Source: Chitinophaga pinensis (GTDB lineage: Bacteria; Bacteroidota; Bacteroidia; Flavobacteriales; Flavobacteriaceae). From it: a DNA stretch of 10,854 bases. The translations under genes were made by a program, and so were the position numbers. Numbering within the stretch: the stretch's first letter is position 1; each line of letters opens with the position of its first letter. Positions 1 through 6,483 of the stretch are shown one piece after another. The stretch covers positions 1 to 10,854 of the forward strand of contig CALPNL020000052.1 of the NCBI GenBank assembly GCA_943324925.2, in the 5' to 3' direction. The notes under the pieces are model-generated. The model was not told the origin of the DNA. It searched no databases and saw nothing but the letters and a program-made list of their open reading frames with translations.

Positions 1-582
1 CCTTCTCCACAATTTATTATCGATAATGGCATTAAGGTAATTAAAACTACCAATGCAATTAATCCGTTAAGAGCGATGGCTTCCACCACTTACAACAATT
101 TACCGTTAGGAAATAGTCCTTACACTGCAATTGCCTTTTTTAAACCAAATACAACCACCGCTCCCCGATTTCTATTGAGTGTTGGACCAGGAGATAATTC
201 TTGTGGAGGGACCCAAATACACCCGCTTTGTATTGGAGCTGGAGGTAAATATTCTGGTGGTTCTTGCGGAGGATTGGGAACTTGGTCAAATTCATCTGGG
301 GTTGCGCCGGCTACAACTTCCTATGTTTGCGTAGCTACTACTTTTGGAAATAGCACAGAAAAAATATATGTGAATGGAAATTTAGATAAATCAGCTTCAT
401 TAAATAATAATATTCCAAATACTGCTGCCAATAAAGTGTGTATAGGTTGGGTAAGAGATGATGGCACTGGAGTGACTATGGATGCCAATATTGCATTGAT
501 TCTTTTTTTTAATAGAGAGCTAAGTGCCACTGAAATAAACCAAATTTACAACGACAATAAAGCAAAATACAATATCAATTAA
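1..582 (+). CDS. LamG/concanavalin A-like domain protein, 5'-truncated by the window edge
   Basis: The frame is open from base 1 to the TAA at 580-582, giving 193 visible residues. The ATG at 76 is in frame but lies inside an already running beta-sandwich-like sequence, so it is not taken as the start; the true start lies left of the window. The body has LamG features: an ITAIAFF-like strand near visible residue 44, a KIYVNGNLDKS strand-turn, and the C-terminal signature LILFFNRELSATEINQIYNDNK. That signature matches the end of the three downstream genes, although this protein ends in KYNIN rather than FGL. It holds five cysteines (NSCGG, PLCIG, GSCGG, YVCVA, KVCIG), unlike its neighbours. 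The family is a carbohydrate- or protein-binding fold; no ligand can be named. It lies 33 bp upstream of the next gene in the same direction, suggesting one operon. The LamG assignment is by pattern recognition only. Confidence 0.75.
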   Translation, partial: PSPQFIIDNGIKVIKTTNAINPLRAMASTTYNNLPLGNSPYTAIAFFKPNTTTAPRFLLSVGPGDNSCGGTQIHPLCIGAGGKYSGGSCGGLGTWSNSSGVAPATTSYVCVATTFGNSTEKIYVNGNLDKSASLNNNIPNTAANKVCIGWVRDDGTGVTMDANIALILFFNRELSATEINQIYNDNKAKYNIN

Positions 583-615
583 CGATTATTAAATACCACA
601 TACAAATATCATTTA

Positions 616-1431
616 ATGAAAAAAATATTTTCTATACTATTCCTTCTATTCGCTTTCCTCACTAATGCACAAAACACCATGTTTGGAAGGCATAATAATT
701 ATGTAACTCCTGAAATAACAACGCCAAGAACTGGAATTATTACCACTGGAATGGTGTTAAATTTAGACGCTTCTAATCCTTTAAGTTACCCGGGAACTGG
801 AACAACTTGGACTGATTTATCGGGGCGTGGAAATCATGGGACGCTTTTTAATAGTGTGACTTATACTCCAACCAATCAAGGTGCTTTGGTATTTAACGGG
901 AATGGAAATGGTAATGGATCGCCAAACCCTTATGTTAATCTTCCAACAACTACTGACTTTAATTTTGGAAATGGAGACTTTACCATAGAAATGTGGACTT
1001 ATATATCCACTATAAATCCGCACCCCAATCTATTAACCATTAACGGAAATAGTAGTTGGTTTGCTGCATTACGATTGGGGTATTGGCAGGGAAATTTAAG
1101 CATGCTTCACTCCAATAATGGTTCTAGTTGGATAAGTGGTATTAATAACAGTTGTCCTGTAGATATTTCTACTTGGATGCATATCGTAATATCAAGAATT
1201 TCTGGAAATGTAAAAGTTTATGTCAATAATGTTGAAAAAACAAGTTATGCATTGCCTGATAATTTAATGGCTAATGCGGAAAATGAAATTGGACGATTAA
1301 ACCATCCAAACACAGGTTATTTTAATTTGTCAGGCAAAATAGCGATTACAAGAATATATAAAGGTAAAGGCTTAACCCCTTCTGAAGTAACTGCTAATTT
1401 CGATACGGATAAATCTCGTTTCGGTTTATAA
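616..1431 (+). CDS. Exported LamG/concanavalin A-like domain protein (paralog 1)
   Basis: This is a 271-residue protein. Residues 1-18 form a signal peptide (MKK, a hydrophobic ILFLLFAFL core, then NA) with predicted cleavage before Gln19. The mature N-terminus QNTMFGRHNNYVTP is a tag shared with the next two genes. From about residue 45 the sequence is a LamG sandwich: MVLNLDASNPLSYPG, TTWTDLSGRGNHGTL, DFTIEMWTYI, KVYVNNVEKTSY and the closing RIYKGKGLTPSEVTANF, ending KSRFGL. There is no lipobox, transmembrane helix or T9SS sorting domain, so it should reach the periplasm by Sec; whether it reaches the surface is unclear. A loop before YVNLP holds four Asn-Gly dipeptides (bases about 895-918) where the paralogs have none. 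The ATG was chosen because the signal peptide starts there. A gap of only 11 bp follows, so co-transcription with the next gene is likely. The ligand is unknown. Confidence 0.87.
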   Translation: MKKIFSILFLLFAFLTNAQNTMFGRHNNYVTPEITTPRTGIITTGMVLNLDASNPLSYPGTGTTWTDLSGRGNHGTLFNSVTYTPTNQGALVFNGNGNGNGSPNPYVNLPTTTDFNFGNGDFTIEMWTYISTINPHPNLLTINGNSSWFAALRLGYWQGNLSMLHSNNGSSWISGINNSCPVDISTWMHIVISRISGNVKVYVNNVEKTSYALPDNLMANAENEIGRLNHPNTGYFNLSGKIAITRIYKGKGLTPSEVTANFDTDKSRFGL

Positions 1432-1442
1432 AATTTAGAAAT

Positions 1443-1537
1443 ATGAAAAAATTACTCACCATTTCCTTTCTCTTATTTGCATTTATTTCTAATGCGCAAA
1501 AAACGCTGTTTGGTGCACAAAACAATTATGTGGCGCC
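1443..1537 (+). repeat. Conserved 5' segment of LamG paralog 2 (copy A)
   Basis: This stretch codes for the signal peptide plus the FGAQNNYVAP tag. It aligns without gaps to 2214-2308, with roughly nine mismatches in 95 bases by eye. The last 29 bases (1509-1537) are identical to 2280-2308. A weaker version starts at 616. Similarity falls sharply after this point, so the duplicated signal is concentrated at the 5' end of the gene. Confidence 0.85.
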
Positions 1538-2210
1538 TTTGGTTCCAGCAAGAATAATTACAACCGATTTATTACTATACCTTGATGCAGGGAATTCAGC
1601 TAGTTATTCAGGTTCTGGAAATACATGGTATGATTTAAGTAATAACATAAATCATGGTACTTTAGCAACATCAAGTATGGCTAATACCTCTTCAACGCCT
1701 AAAAAATTTACTTTTAATGGTACTAGTAATTACGTAAGTTTCGTGTCTTCTAAACTTAATGTCCCCTATACAGGGAAAACCATCATTGCCGCTGCTAAAA
1801 TGAATCCAAGTTTCGGAAGTAATTTATACAGAGCGCTTTTTGGAAATAATAGTGCCGGTTCACGCAATTTTAATTTTTATATTTATCAAAATGGTTCAGG
1901 TTATCAACTTCATTTTGCAGATGCCGGAAATAACGCGTTTAGTAGTGTTTTAACACTTACAACGAATCAGTGGTATGTATTTGCAGCTACACAGGAATCT
2001 AATACTGTTAAATTTTTCGTGAATGGTGTATTGGTAGCTTCAACTTCAGGTCCTTTGTCTCAGTATCAATCATCAACCGAAGAATATGTAGGTAAAGCTG
2101 ATAATTTTTGGTATGGAGATATTAATTCAATTTTTATTTATAAAAAAGGTTTGTCAGAAGTTGAAATTTTACAAAATTTTAATGCACAAAAATCTAGTCT
2201 TGGTTTATAA
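1443..2210 (+). CDS. Exported LamG/concanavalin A-like domain protein (paralog 2)
   Basis: This is a 255-residue protein. The signal peptide (residues 1-18, FLLFAFISNA) is followed by Gln19 and the tag QKTLFGAQNNYVAP. The LamG body runs from about residue 40: LLLYLDAGNSASYSGSG, TWYDLSNNINHGTL, FTFNGTSNYVSF, WYVFAATQ, VKFFVNGVLVAS, and the C-terminal IFIYKKGLSEVEILQNFNAQ ending KSSLGL. It has no cysteines after the signal peptide and no visible catalytic motif, so a binding rather than enzymatic role is inferred. At the DNA level its first 95 bases match those of the next gene with about nine mismatches by eye, whereas the rest has diverged strongly. It sits in a tight same-strand array (11 bp before, 3 bp after). 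Start choice is firm because of the signal peptide and the paralog alignment. Confidence 0.88.
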   Translation: MKKLLTISFLLFAFISNAQKTLFGAQNNYVAPLVPARIITTDLLLYLDAGNSASYSGSGNTWYDLSNNINHGTLATSSMANTSSTPKKFTFNGTSNYVSFVSSKLNVPYTGKTIIAAAKMNPSFGSNLYRALFGNNSAGSRNFNFYIYQNGSGYQLHFADAGNNAFSSVLTLTTNQWYVFAATQESNTVKFFVNGVLVASTSGPLSQYQSSTEEYVGKADNFWYGDINSIFIYKKGLSEVEILQNFNAQKSSLGL

Positions 2211-2213
2211 AGC

Positions 2214-2308
2214 ATGAAAAAAATACTCGCCATTTCCTTCGTCTTATTAGCATTTATTGTTAATGCGCAAAAAACCATGTTTGGTGCACAAAACAATTAT
2301 GTGGCGCC
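2214..2308 (+). repeat. Conserved 5' segment of LamG paralog 3 (copy B)
   Basis: This is the partner of the segment at 1443-1537, offset by 771 bases, with a 29-base identical core at 2280-2308. It encodes the signal peptide and the mature N-terminal tag. Direct repeats of this kind could recombine and delete or duplicate the gene between them. Confidence 0.85.
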
Positions 2309-2984
2309 GGTAACACCGCCTTCTTTGGTTACCAATGGATTGCTATTGTATTTAAATGCCAATTCGTATAGTGGGTCTGGGACTACTTGGGTAGATTCAA
2401 GCTCTCAAAACAACTCAGCTACTTTAGTAGGTAACCCTACCTTTTCTAACCATCCTGCGAGTTTTACTTTTGCCCCCAATGTAATTGCTACCACATCAAG
2501 AAATAACATTTCTTTAACCACAGCTACCTTTATTGCCTGGGTAAATCCTTCGCAAACCCAAGGATCTTATACTGGTATACTATTTAGTAGAAATGGTTTT
2601 GGAGGCAGTACAGTTCCAGCTACCGGATTGGATTTGTATACTAATAATTCCGTTGGTTATCACTGGGCTGACACGCAGGCAACCTACAACTGGAATTCGA
2701 ATTTATATGTTCCCAACAATGCTTGGTCCATGATTGCAATAACCGTTAGTGCAAATTCGGCCACTGCCTATTTATGCAATGCCAATGGAATCGCCACTGC
2801 AACTAATTCGACTTCCCATTCGACTTTATCAGGACTTAATTTTTTTATTGCTTGTGATCCAGCAGATAGATCTACAAGGGCTTTTAGAGGTCAAATTGGA
2901 TCTGTTATGATTTATAACGGCGCTTTGCCTTTATCAGAAATTACTTCAAACTTCAATGCACAAAAAGCCGCTTTTGGATTGTAA
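2214..2984 (+). CDS. Exported LamG/concanavalin A-like domain protein (paralog 3)
   Basis: This is a 256-residue protein whose ATG lies 3 bp after the previous stop, so translation is probably coupled. Residues 1-18 are a signal peptide (ISFVLLAFIVNA), followed by QKTMFGAQNNYVAP. The LamG body is the most divergent of the set: LLLYLNANSYSGSGTTWVDS keeps the entry motif in shortened form, and the usual DLSGNGNxGTL becomes DSSSQNNSATL. TATFIAWVNPSQ, an AWSMIAITVS strand and SVMIYNGALPLSEITSNFN are present, ending KAAFGL. It has two cysteines in the second half (YLCNANG, IACDPAD), possibly a disulfide. It is the last gene of the array; a structured gap with terminator candidates follows. No function beyond a probable binding fold can be given. 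Confidence 0.87.
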   Translation: MKKILAISFVLLAFIVNAQKTMFGAQNNYVAPVTPPSLVTNGLLLYLNANSYSGSGTTWVDSSSQNNSATLVGNPTFSNHPASFTFAPNVIATTSRNNISLTTATFIAWVNPSQTQGSYTGILFSRNGFGGSTVPATGLDLYTNNSVGYHWADTQATYNWNSNLYVPNNAWSMIAITVSANSATAYLCNANGIATATNSTSHSTLSGLNFFIACDPADRSTRAFRGQIGSVMIYNGALPLSEITSNFNAQKAAFGL

Positions 2985-3049
2985 CCATTTGAAAAACTTC
3001 CTCCTCTCTTTATTGAAGGAAATAGGACTTTTAACTTCACTAATAAAAT

Positions 3050-3131
3050 ATTGCTCTGGCAGCAAGAATCCCTCAATTCTATATTATTTAAATAAATAAT
3101 AAACGCTGCCAGACACAATTTATATTTTTAT
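3050..3131 (+). terminator. Long-loop inverted repeat with a T-rich tail, possible terminator or structured element
   Basis: A perfect 9-bp inverted repeat, TCTGGCAGC (3055-3063) and GCTGCCAGA (3105-3113), is extended by ATTG (3050-3053) and CAAT (3116-3119) across a small internal loop. The 41-base loop contains its own structures: AGAAT/ATTCT around CCCTCA (3065-3080) and a 12-base perfect palindrome, TTATTTAAATAA (3084-3095). The stem is GC-rich against a very AT-rich background, and a T-rich stretch follows (3119-3131). It lies 66 bp after the last LamG stop. It could end the LamG transcript, act as a 3' stabilising structure, or be a remnant of a small mobile repeat. The inverted repeat is certain; the function is inferred. 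Confidence 0.5.
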
Positions 3132-3153
3132 CCCTATTGACTTTATAGTATTT

Positions 3154-3187
3154 AAAATCAATATCCTGATTTGGATATTGCTTTTTT
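3154..3187 (+). terminator. Intrinsic terminator between convergent operons
   Basis: A perfect 8-bp stem, CAATATCC (3159-3166) and GGATATTG (3173-3180), encloses a 6-base loop, TGATTT. After one mismatch (3158/3181) the stem extends with AAAA (3154-3157) against TTTT (3182-3185), within the T run 3182-3187. This is the classic rho-independent layout for + strand transcripts from the LamG genes. On the - strand the same hairpin is followed by ATTTTAAAT, a weaker T tract, so it may also stop the adhesin/OmpA operon, whose last stop codon is about 130 bp away. Confidence 0.7.
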
Positions 3188-3311
3188 ATCTTTAATTTAA
3201 TTTGGTAAAAATCACTTATTTAAATCCTTTCATTTTCTGGATAATGACTTTTTTAAACCTATTGCTTTTTGTTGAAAAAACCTAAAAGAATATCAACTAT
3301 AAAAACAATAA

Positions 3312-5234
3312 TTACTTAATAATTATAAAGGTGCTTCTTCTATTTAGTTGGTGTTCTTTTTCCGAACATAGAATGCCATCAGTACAATTATTTACAGGTT
3401 GGCTTTCCCCATATCCTTTAGCTGTTAGCCTATCTTTTCTAATTCCTCGTTTGACCAAGTAATTTAATGTCGATTGGGCTCTTTTTTGAGAAAGTAGTTT
3501 ATTGTATTTTCTATGCTGTCTGGCGTCCGTATGGGAACCTATTTCAATTTTAATAGTTGGATAGGTTTTTAAAACTTCCACTATTTTCTCCAATTCGACT
3601 TTTGCATCTTTTCGAATGGTTGATTTATCTAAGTCAAAATATATTTGGTTGAATTTGATGACATTTGCGATATCAACTCCAGCATCAATTTTTGCAACTT
3701 TTGGACTTAAAGTAAATGGAATGTCCATTTCATTGTCGTATTGTGAAACAGCAATCGATTTTTGTTGCGTATCGTAACCGTCTTTTTGAATTTTAATTTT
3801 ATACGTTCTATTGGATTTTATTGGGTCGAATACATACATCCCCTTTTCATCAGTAGTGGTAGTTGCAATTGTATTTTCGTTTTCATCCAATAAAATCACT
3901 TTAGTCCCTTCTAAATTGGAACTCTCTGCTATGTCTTTTAAGGCCCCTTTTATTTGAACTTCCCTTTCAAAAACAAATGGCACCACCTCTTCAATTAAAT
4001 AAATGTCATCGTCGCCAGCCCCCCCTTTTCTATTACTAGAAAAAGTCCCTAGTCGGGTTTCTCTATTCCAAACCATAGCAAAATCATCCATTGGGCTATT
4101 GATTTTAGGCCCTAAATTAATTGGTAATGCATAGGGGTTTTCTAAATCTAATACGTAAATATCTAATCCTCCATATCCAGGATAGCCATCCGAAGCAAAT
4201 AGCAATTTGTTATCATTAGTTACATAAGGATAGCTTTCTCTTCCCTCTGTATTTATTTTTGGACCTAAATTTTCTGGTTTACCATAAGTTCCGTCGTTAT
4301 TTATTTTAACTTTAAATAGATCGGATGCTCCGAAGGAACCGGAACAGTCTGAAGCAAAATAAAGGTATTTTTCATCTGGACTAAGAGCAGGATGGGCCAT
4401 TTTTGATAATTGATCTGCTTCAATTTGAATTTTCACTGGAGTACTCCAACTACCGTTAACTAATTCCGATTTGTATATTTTAAAAGAACCTTTGTTTACC
4501 GCTTTTCCCTTATTCTTCTTATCTATTTCGGTTTGTGTAAAATACATCGTTTTACCATTTTTTGAAAAAGAAGGAGTAGATTCATTGAATTTAGTAGTTA
4601 TTTTTTTTGAAAATAATTTTGGTTCCGGAATATCAATTAGTGATTTTATAGTCGTGGAATACAAATTTGTAAACGATTGGCTGGTTCTTTTGCTGATAAT
4701 ATTCCCTGCCGCTTGACTTCTAGCACTTGAAAACACCAAAGTATCTCCCAATAGATTACCGCCAAAATCAGATTTTTTAGAATTAATTCCTAAATTCATC
4801 ACATTGAAAGCATTGGCTAGCTTATCGTCAGTATTGGTTTTCCCTTTGAACTTATTGAACAATTTAGCTCTTAATTCTCCTGCTTCTTTATTTGAATAAT
4901 AACTCAATATGGTATTGGATTTTTCATATTCCCCTATTGATTTCAAACATTGAGAATATCGAAATAAATATTCTGCACTACAGTCAGGATACAATTCATA
5001 CAATTTGTTATACCAAATAAAAGCATTCTCATACTTAGCATTAAAATAATTGGCGTCTCCCAGTCTTTGGAAAAGCTCCATGGAAGCTACTCCTTTTTTT
5101 GCTAGTTGCTCATAAATTTTAATAGCATCGATATATTGTTCTTGCTTGAACTTTTTATCTGCTTTTAATAGCGATTTATCTTGTGAATAAGAAAAGGCAG
5201 TAACTAATAGTAAAATATAAATATATTTCTTCAT
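3312..5234 (-). CDS. PorE-like outer-membrane-associated OmpA family protein (TPR, PD40 propeller, CRD, OmpA_C)
   Basis: This is a 640-residue protein. Residues 1-17 are a signal peptide with cleavage FSYS|Q. About 22-125 are TPR-like helices (DAIKIYEQLAKKG, ENAFIWYNKLYELYP). About 150-415 form a PD40/WD40-like propeller with recurring blades (TPSFSKNGKTMYF, HPALSPDEKYLYFASD, LLFASDGYPGYGGLDIY, NRKGGAGDDDIYLIEE). About 425-508 are a carboxypeptidase regulatory-like fold (KVILLDENENTIATTTTDEKG). About 525-640 are an OmpA C-terminal domain (IYFDLDKSTI, GSHTD, LSQKRA, GYGESQPV). Asp570 and Arg585 occupy the positions that bind the peptide stem of peptidoglycan in OmpA proteins. The order matches P. 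gingivalis PorE, a T9SS component, and the many flavobacterial paralogs next to porP/sprF genes. It starts 11 bp after the SprF-like gene and is last in the operon. The inferred role is to tether the outer-membrane complex to the cell wall. Whether it is the core PorE or a dedicated paralog cannot be told here. Confidence 0.9.
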   Translation of the reverse strand: MKKYIYILLLVTAFSYSQDKSLLKADKKFKQEQYIDAIKIYEQLAKKGVASMELFQRLGDANYFNAKYENAFIWYNKLYELYPDCSAEYLFRYSQCLKSIGEYEKSNTILSYYSNKEAGELRAKLFNKFKGKTNTDDKLANAFNVMNLGINSKKSDFGGNLLGDTLVFSSARSQAAGNIISKRTSQSFTNLYSTTIKSLIDIPEPKLFSKKITTKFNESTPSFSKNGKTMYFTQTEIDKKNKGKAVNKGSFKIYKSELVNGSWSTPVKIQIEADQLSKMAHPALSPDEKYLYFASDCSGSFGASDLFKVKINNDGTYGKPENLGPKINTEGRESYPYVTNDNKLLFASDGYPGYGGLDIYVLDLENPYALPINLGPKINSPMDDFAMVWNRETRLGTFSSNRKGGAGDDDIYLIEEVVPFVFEREVQIKGALKDIAESSNLEGTKVILLDENENTIATTTTDEKGMYVFDPIKSNRTYKIKIQKDGYDTQQKSIAVSQYDNEMDIPFTLSPKVAKIDAGVDIANVIKFNQIYFDLDKSTIRKDAKVELEKIVEVLKTYPTIKIEIGSHTDARQHRKYNKLLSQKRAQSTLNYLVKRGIRKDRLTAKGYGESQPVNNCTDGILCSEKEHQLNRRSTFIIIK

Positions 5235-5245
5235 GTTAACTTAAA

Positions 5246-6181
5246 TTAAAAAAATCTTGGTGAATCAATTTTCTGATTATTATTAAACAAATCAAACTTT
5301 AAAAATAATTCGTGTGATCCTGAATTAAAATTTGACAATCTCGTTGTTTCCCTATCATAACCGTATCCAATAAATACTTGATCAGTAACCTGAAAGCCAC
5401 ACATCGCACTTAAAGCGGCACTCATTCTGTAGGACAAACCGGCTGTAAACTTTTCACTAATTAAAAAATTGGCGGATACATCCAATTGGAGTGGTGAGCC
5501 TGAAACAATTTTTGAAACTAACGCTGGTTTGAATTTAACATCATTATTTATATCAAACACTTTACCTGCGGTAATATAATAGTTCTGTCTTCTATTAGCT
5601 GATGAAACTGCCACCTCATCATAAAAGGCCGTGTTTAATAACATTGGAATAGAAAAACCAACATAAGTATTATCGGTATAATAATAGACTCCTGCTCCAA
5701 TATTTGGCGAAAAACGATTGACATTGTTTTGTAATAATACATCACCAGGATTGTATTGGCTTAATTTAGAAAAGTCAATATTTAATAACTCCCCTCCCGC
5801 TTTTAATCCAAATGCCAGTCTAGATTCGTCACCGAATAATAACGTATACGATAAATCAACATTGAAATAGGTCAATTCTGACGGACCAATTCTATCATTT
5901 AAGATATTTATTCCATAACCCAATTTTGTGTTTTCAATTGGTTTGTTGAAACTAATATTAGCTGTTTTTGGTGCTCCATCTAATCCAACCCATTGTGCTC
6001 TATACAAACCAAATGATGTTGCATACCCTAAAGAACCTGAATAAGCAGGGTTTATTTGAGAGGGGTTGTACATGTATTGGGTAAACTGTGGTTCTTGTTG
6101 AGCACTTACAGAAAGCGTAAGCAAGGCAACAAATAAGCCTATAAATTGTTTTATCATTTTACTTTTTGTTTTAATTTTCAT
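5246..6181 (-). CDS. Type IX secretion system membrane protein, PorP/SprF family
   Basis: This is a 311-residue protein. After the signal peptide (hydrophobic FIGLFVALLTLSVSA, cleavage before QQEPQ) comes the family hallmark QFTQYMYNPSQINPAYSGSLG, then RAQWVGLDGAPKTANISFNKPI and LGYGINILNDRIGP. The rest is alternating beta strands typical of an outer-membrane barrel, with GIGYGYD-type strands near the C-terminus (FIGYGYDRETT) and the end SHELFLKFDLF...SPRFF. In Flavobacterium johnsoniae, SprF is needed to secrete SprB, a type B CTD adhesin, and SprF-like paralogs serve other type B cargo. The gene follows such an adhesin by 8 bp, so it is likely its dedicated export partner. The ATG at 6181 is used; the ATG eight codons in (6157) gives a more canonical signal peptide (MIKQFIGLF) and could be the real start. 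The symbol is left blank because many paralogs exist per genome. Confidence 0.92.
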   Translation of the reverse strand: MKIKTKSKMIKQFIGLFVALLTLSVSAQQEPQFTQYMYNPSQINPAYSGSLGYATSFGLYRAQWVGLDGAPKTANISFNKPIENTKLGYGINILNDRIGPSELTYFNVDLSYTLLFGDESRLAFGLKAGGELLNIDFSKLSQYNPGDVLLQNNVNRFSPNIGAGVYYYTDNTYVGFSIPMLLNTAFYDEVAVSSANRRQNYYITAGKVFDINNDVKFKPALVSKIVSGSPLQLDVSANFLISEKFTAGLSYRMSAALSAMCGFQVTDQVFIGYGYDRETTRLSNFNSGSHELFLKFDLFNNNQKIDSPRFF

Positions 6182-6189
6182 GAAATTAT

Positions 6190-6483
6190 TTATCTGTTAA
6201 TGTATAAATAGCCTGAACGTTGTTTTTGCTCTCCATTATTGTTTTTATATTTTATAATATAAAAATAAGTTCCTATTGGTAATTCATCTTGAGAATTGAT
6301 TGTTATCCTTCCTTCTGAAATACCTTTAAAGTATTTGTTATCCTGTCCATAACCATCCACATCATAAACAGTAATTCCCCATCTATTAAAAATCGATACA
6401 TTGTTTTCAGGGTAATTTTCTATATTTCTAATAATAAACACATCATTATTCCCATCACCATTTGGAGTTAATGAAGAGTAAAC
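6190..6483 (-). other. T9SS type B sorting domain (gliding-motility-associated C-terminal domain)
   Basis: The last 97 or so residues of the adhesin contain SSLTPNGDGNNDVFIIRNIE, then NNVSIFNRWGITVYDVDGYG, LPIGTYFYIIKYKNN and end GYLYINR. This is the diagnostic pattern of the CHU_C / gliding-motility-associated domain (type B CTD): TPNGDGxND, the FNRWG(x)xVY strand and PxGTYFY. It directs outer-membrane passage through the T9SS. Unlike type A domains, it typically needs a PorP/SprF-like partner, which is encoded immediately downstream. Confidence 0.95.

Larger units (their letters stand above)
2985..3311. other. 327-bp non-coding gap between convergent genes
   Basis: No convincing gene is present on either strand. 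Both flanking genes end here, so no promoter is expected and none is recognised. Apart from the two hairpin elements listed separately, it is AT-rich sequence with short poly-A and poly-T runs. A weak AT hairpin (TTTTTGTTGAAAAA, about 3267-3280) was seen but is not strong enough to call. Confidence 0.7.

Noticed and set aside
76..78. ATG at 76 as the start of the first LamG gene
   Set aside because: The frame is open to base 1 with beta-strand-like sequence, and there is no signal peptide after the ATG, unlike the three paralogs.
583..2984. Integron-like gene cassette array
   Set aside because: Gaps of 33, 11 and 3 bp leave no room for attC sites, and no integrase is present.
1..2984. Diversity-generating retroelement targets (variable LamG genes)
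   Set aside because: No reverse transcriptase, template repeat or adenine-biased variable repeat is seen, and the differences span the whole domain.
2912..3118. 68-residue - strand open frame overlapping the LamG end and the intergenic hairpin
   Set aside because: It is mostly antisense to paralog 3 and the inverted repeat, with no signal, domain or plausible start context.
4471..4716. 81-residue + strand open frame inside the OmpA gene
   Set aside because: It is antisense to the propeller domain of a well-supported gene, with no family resemblance or start context.
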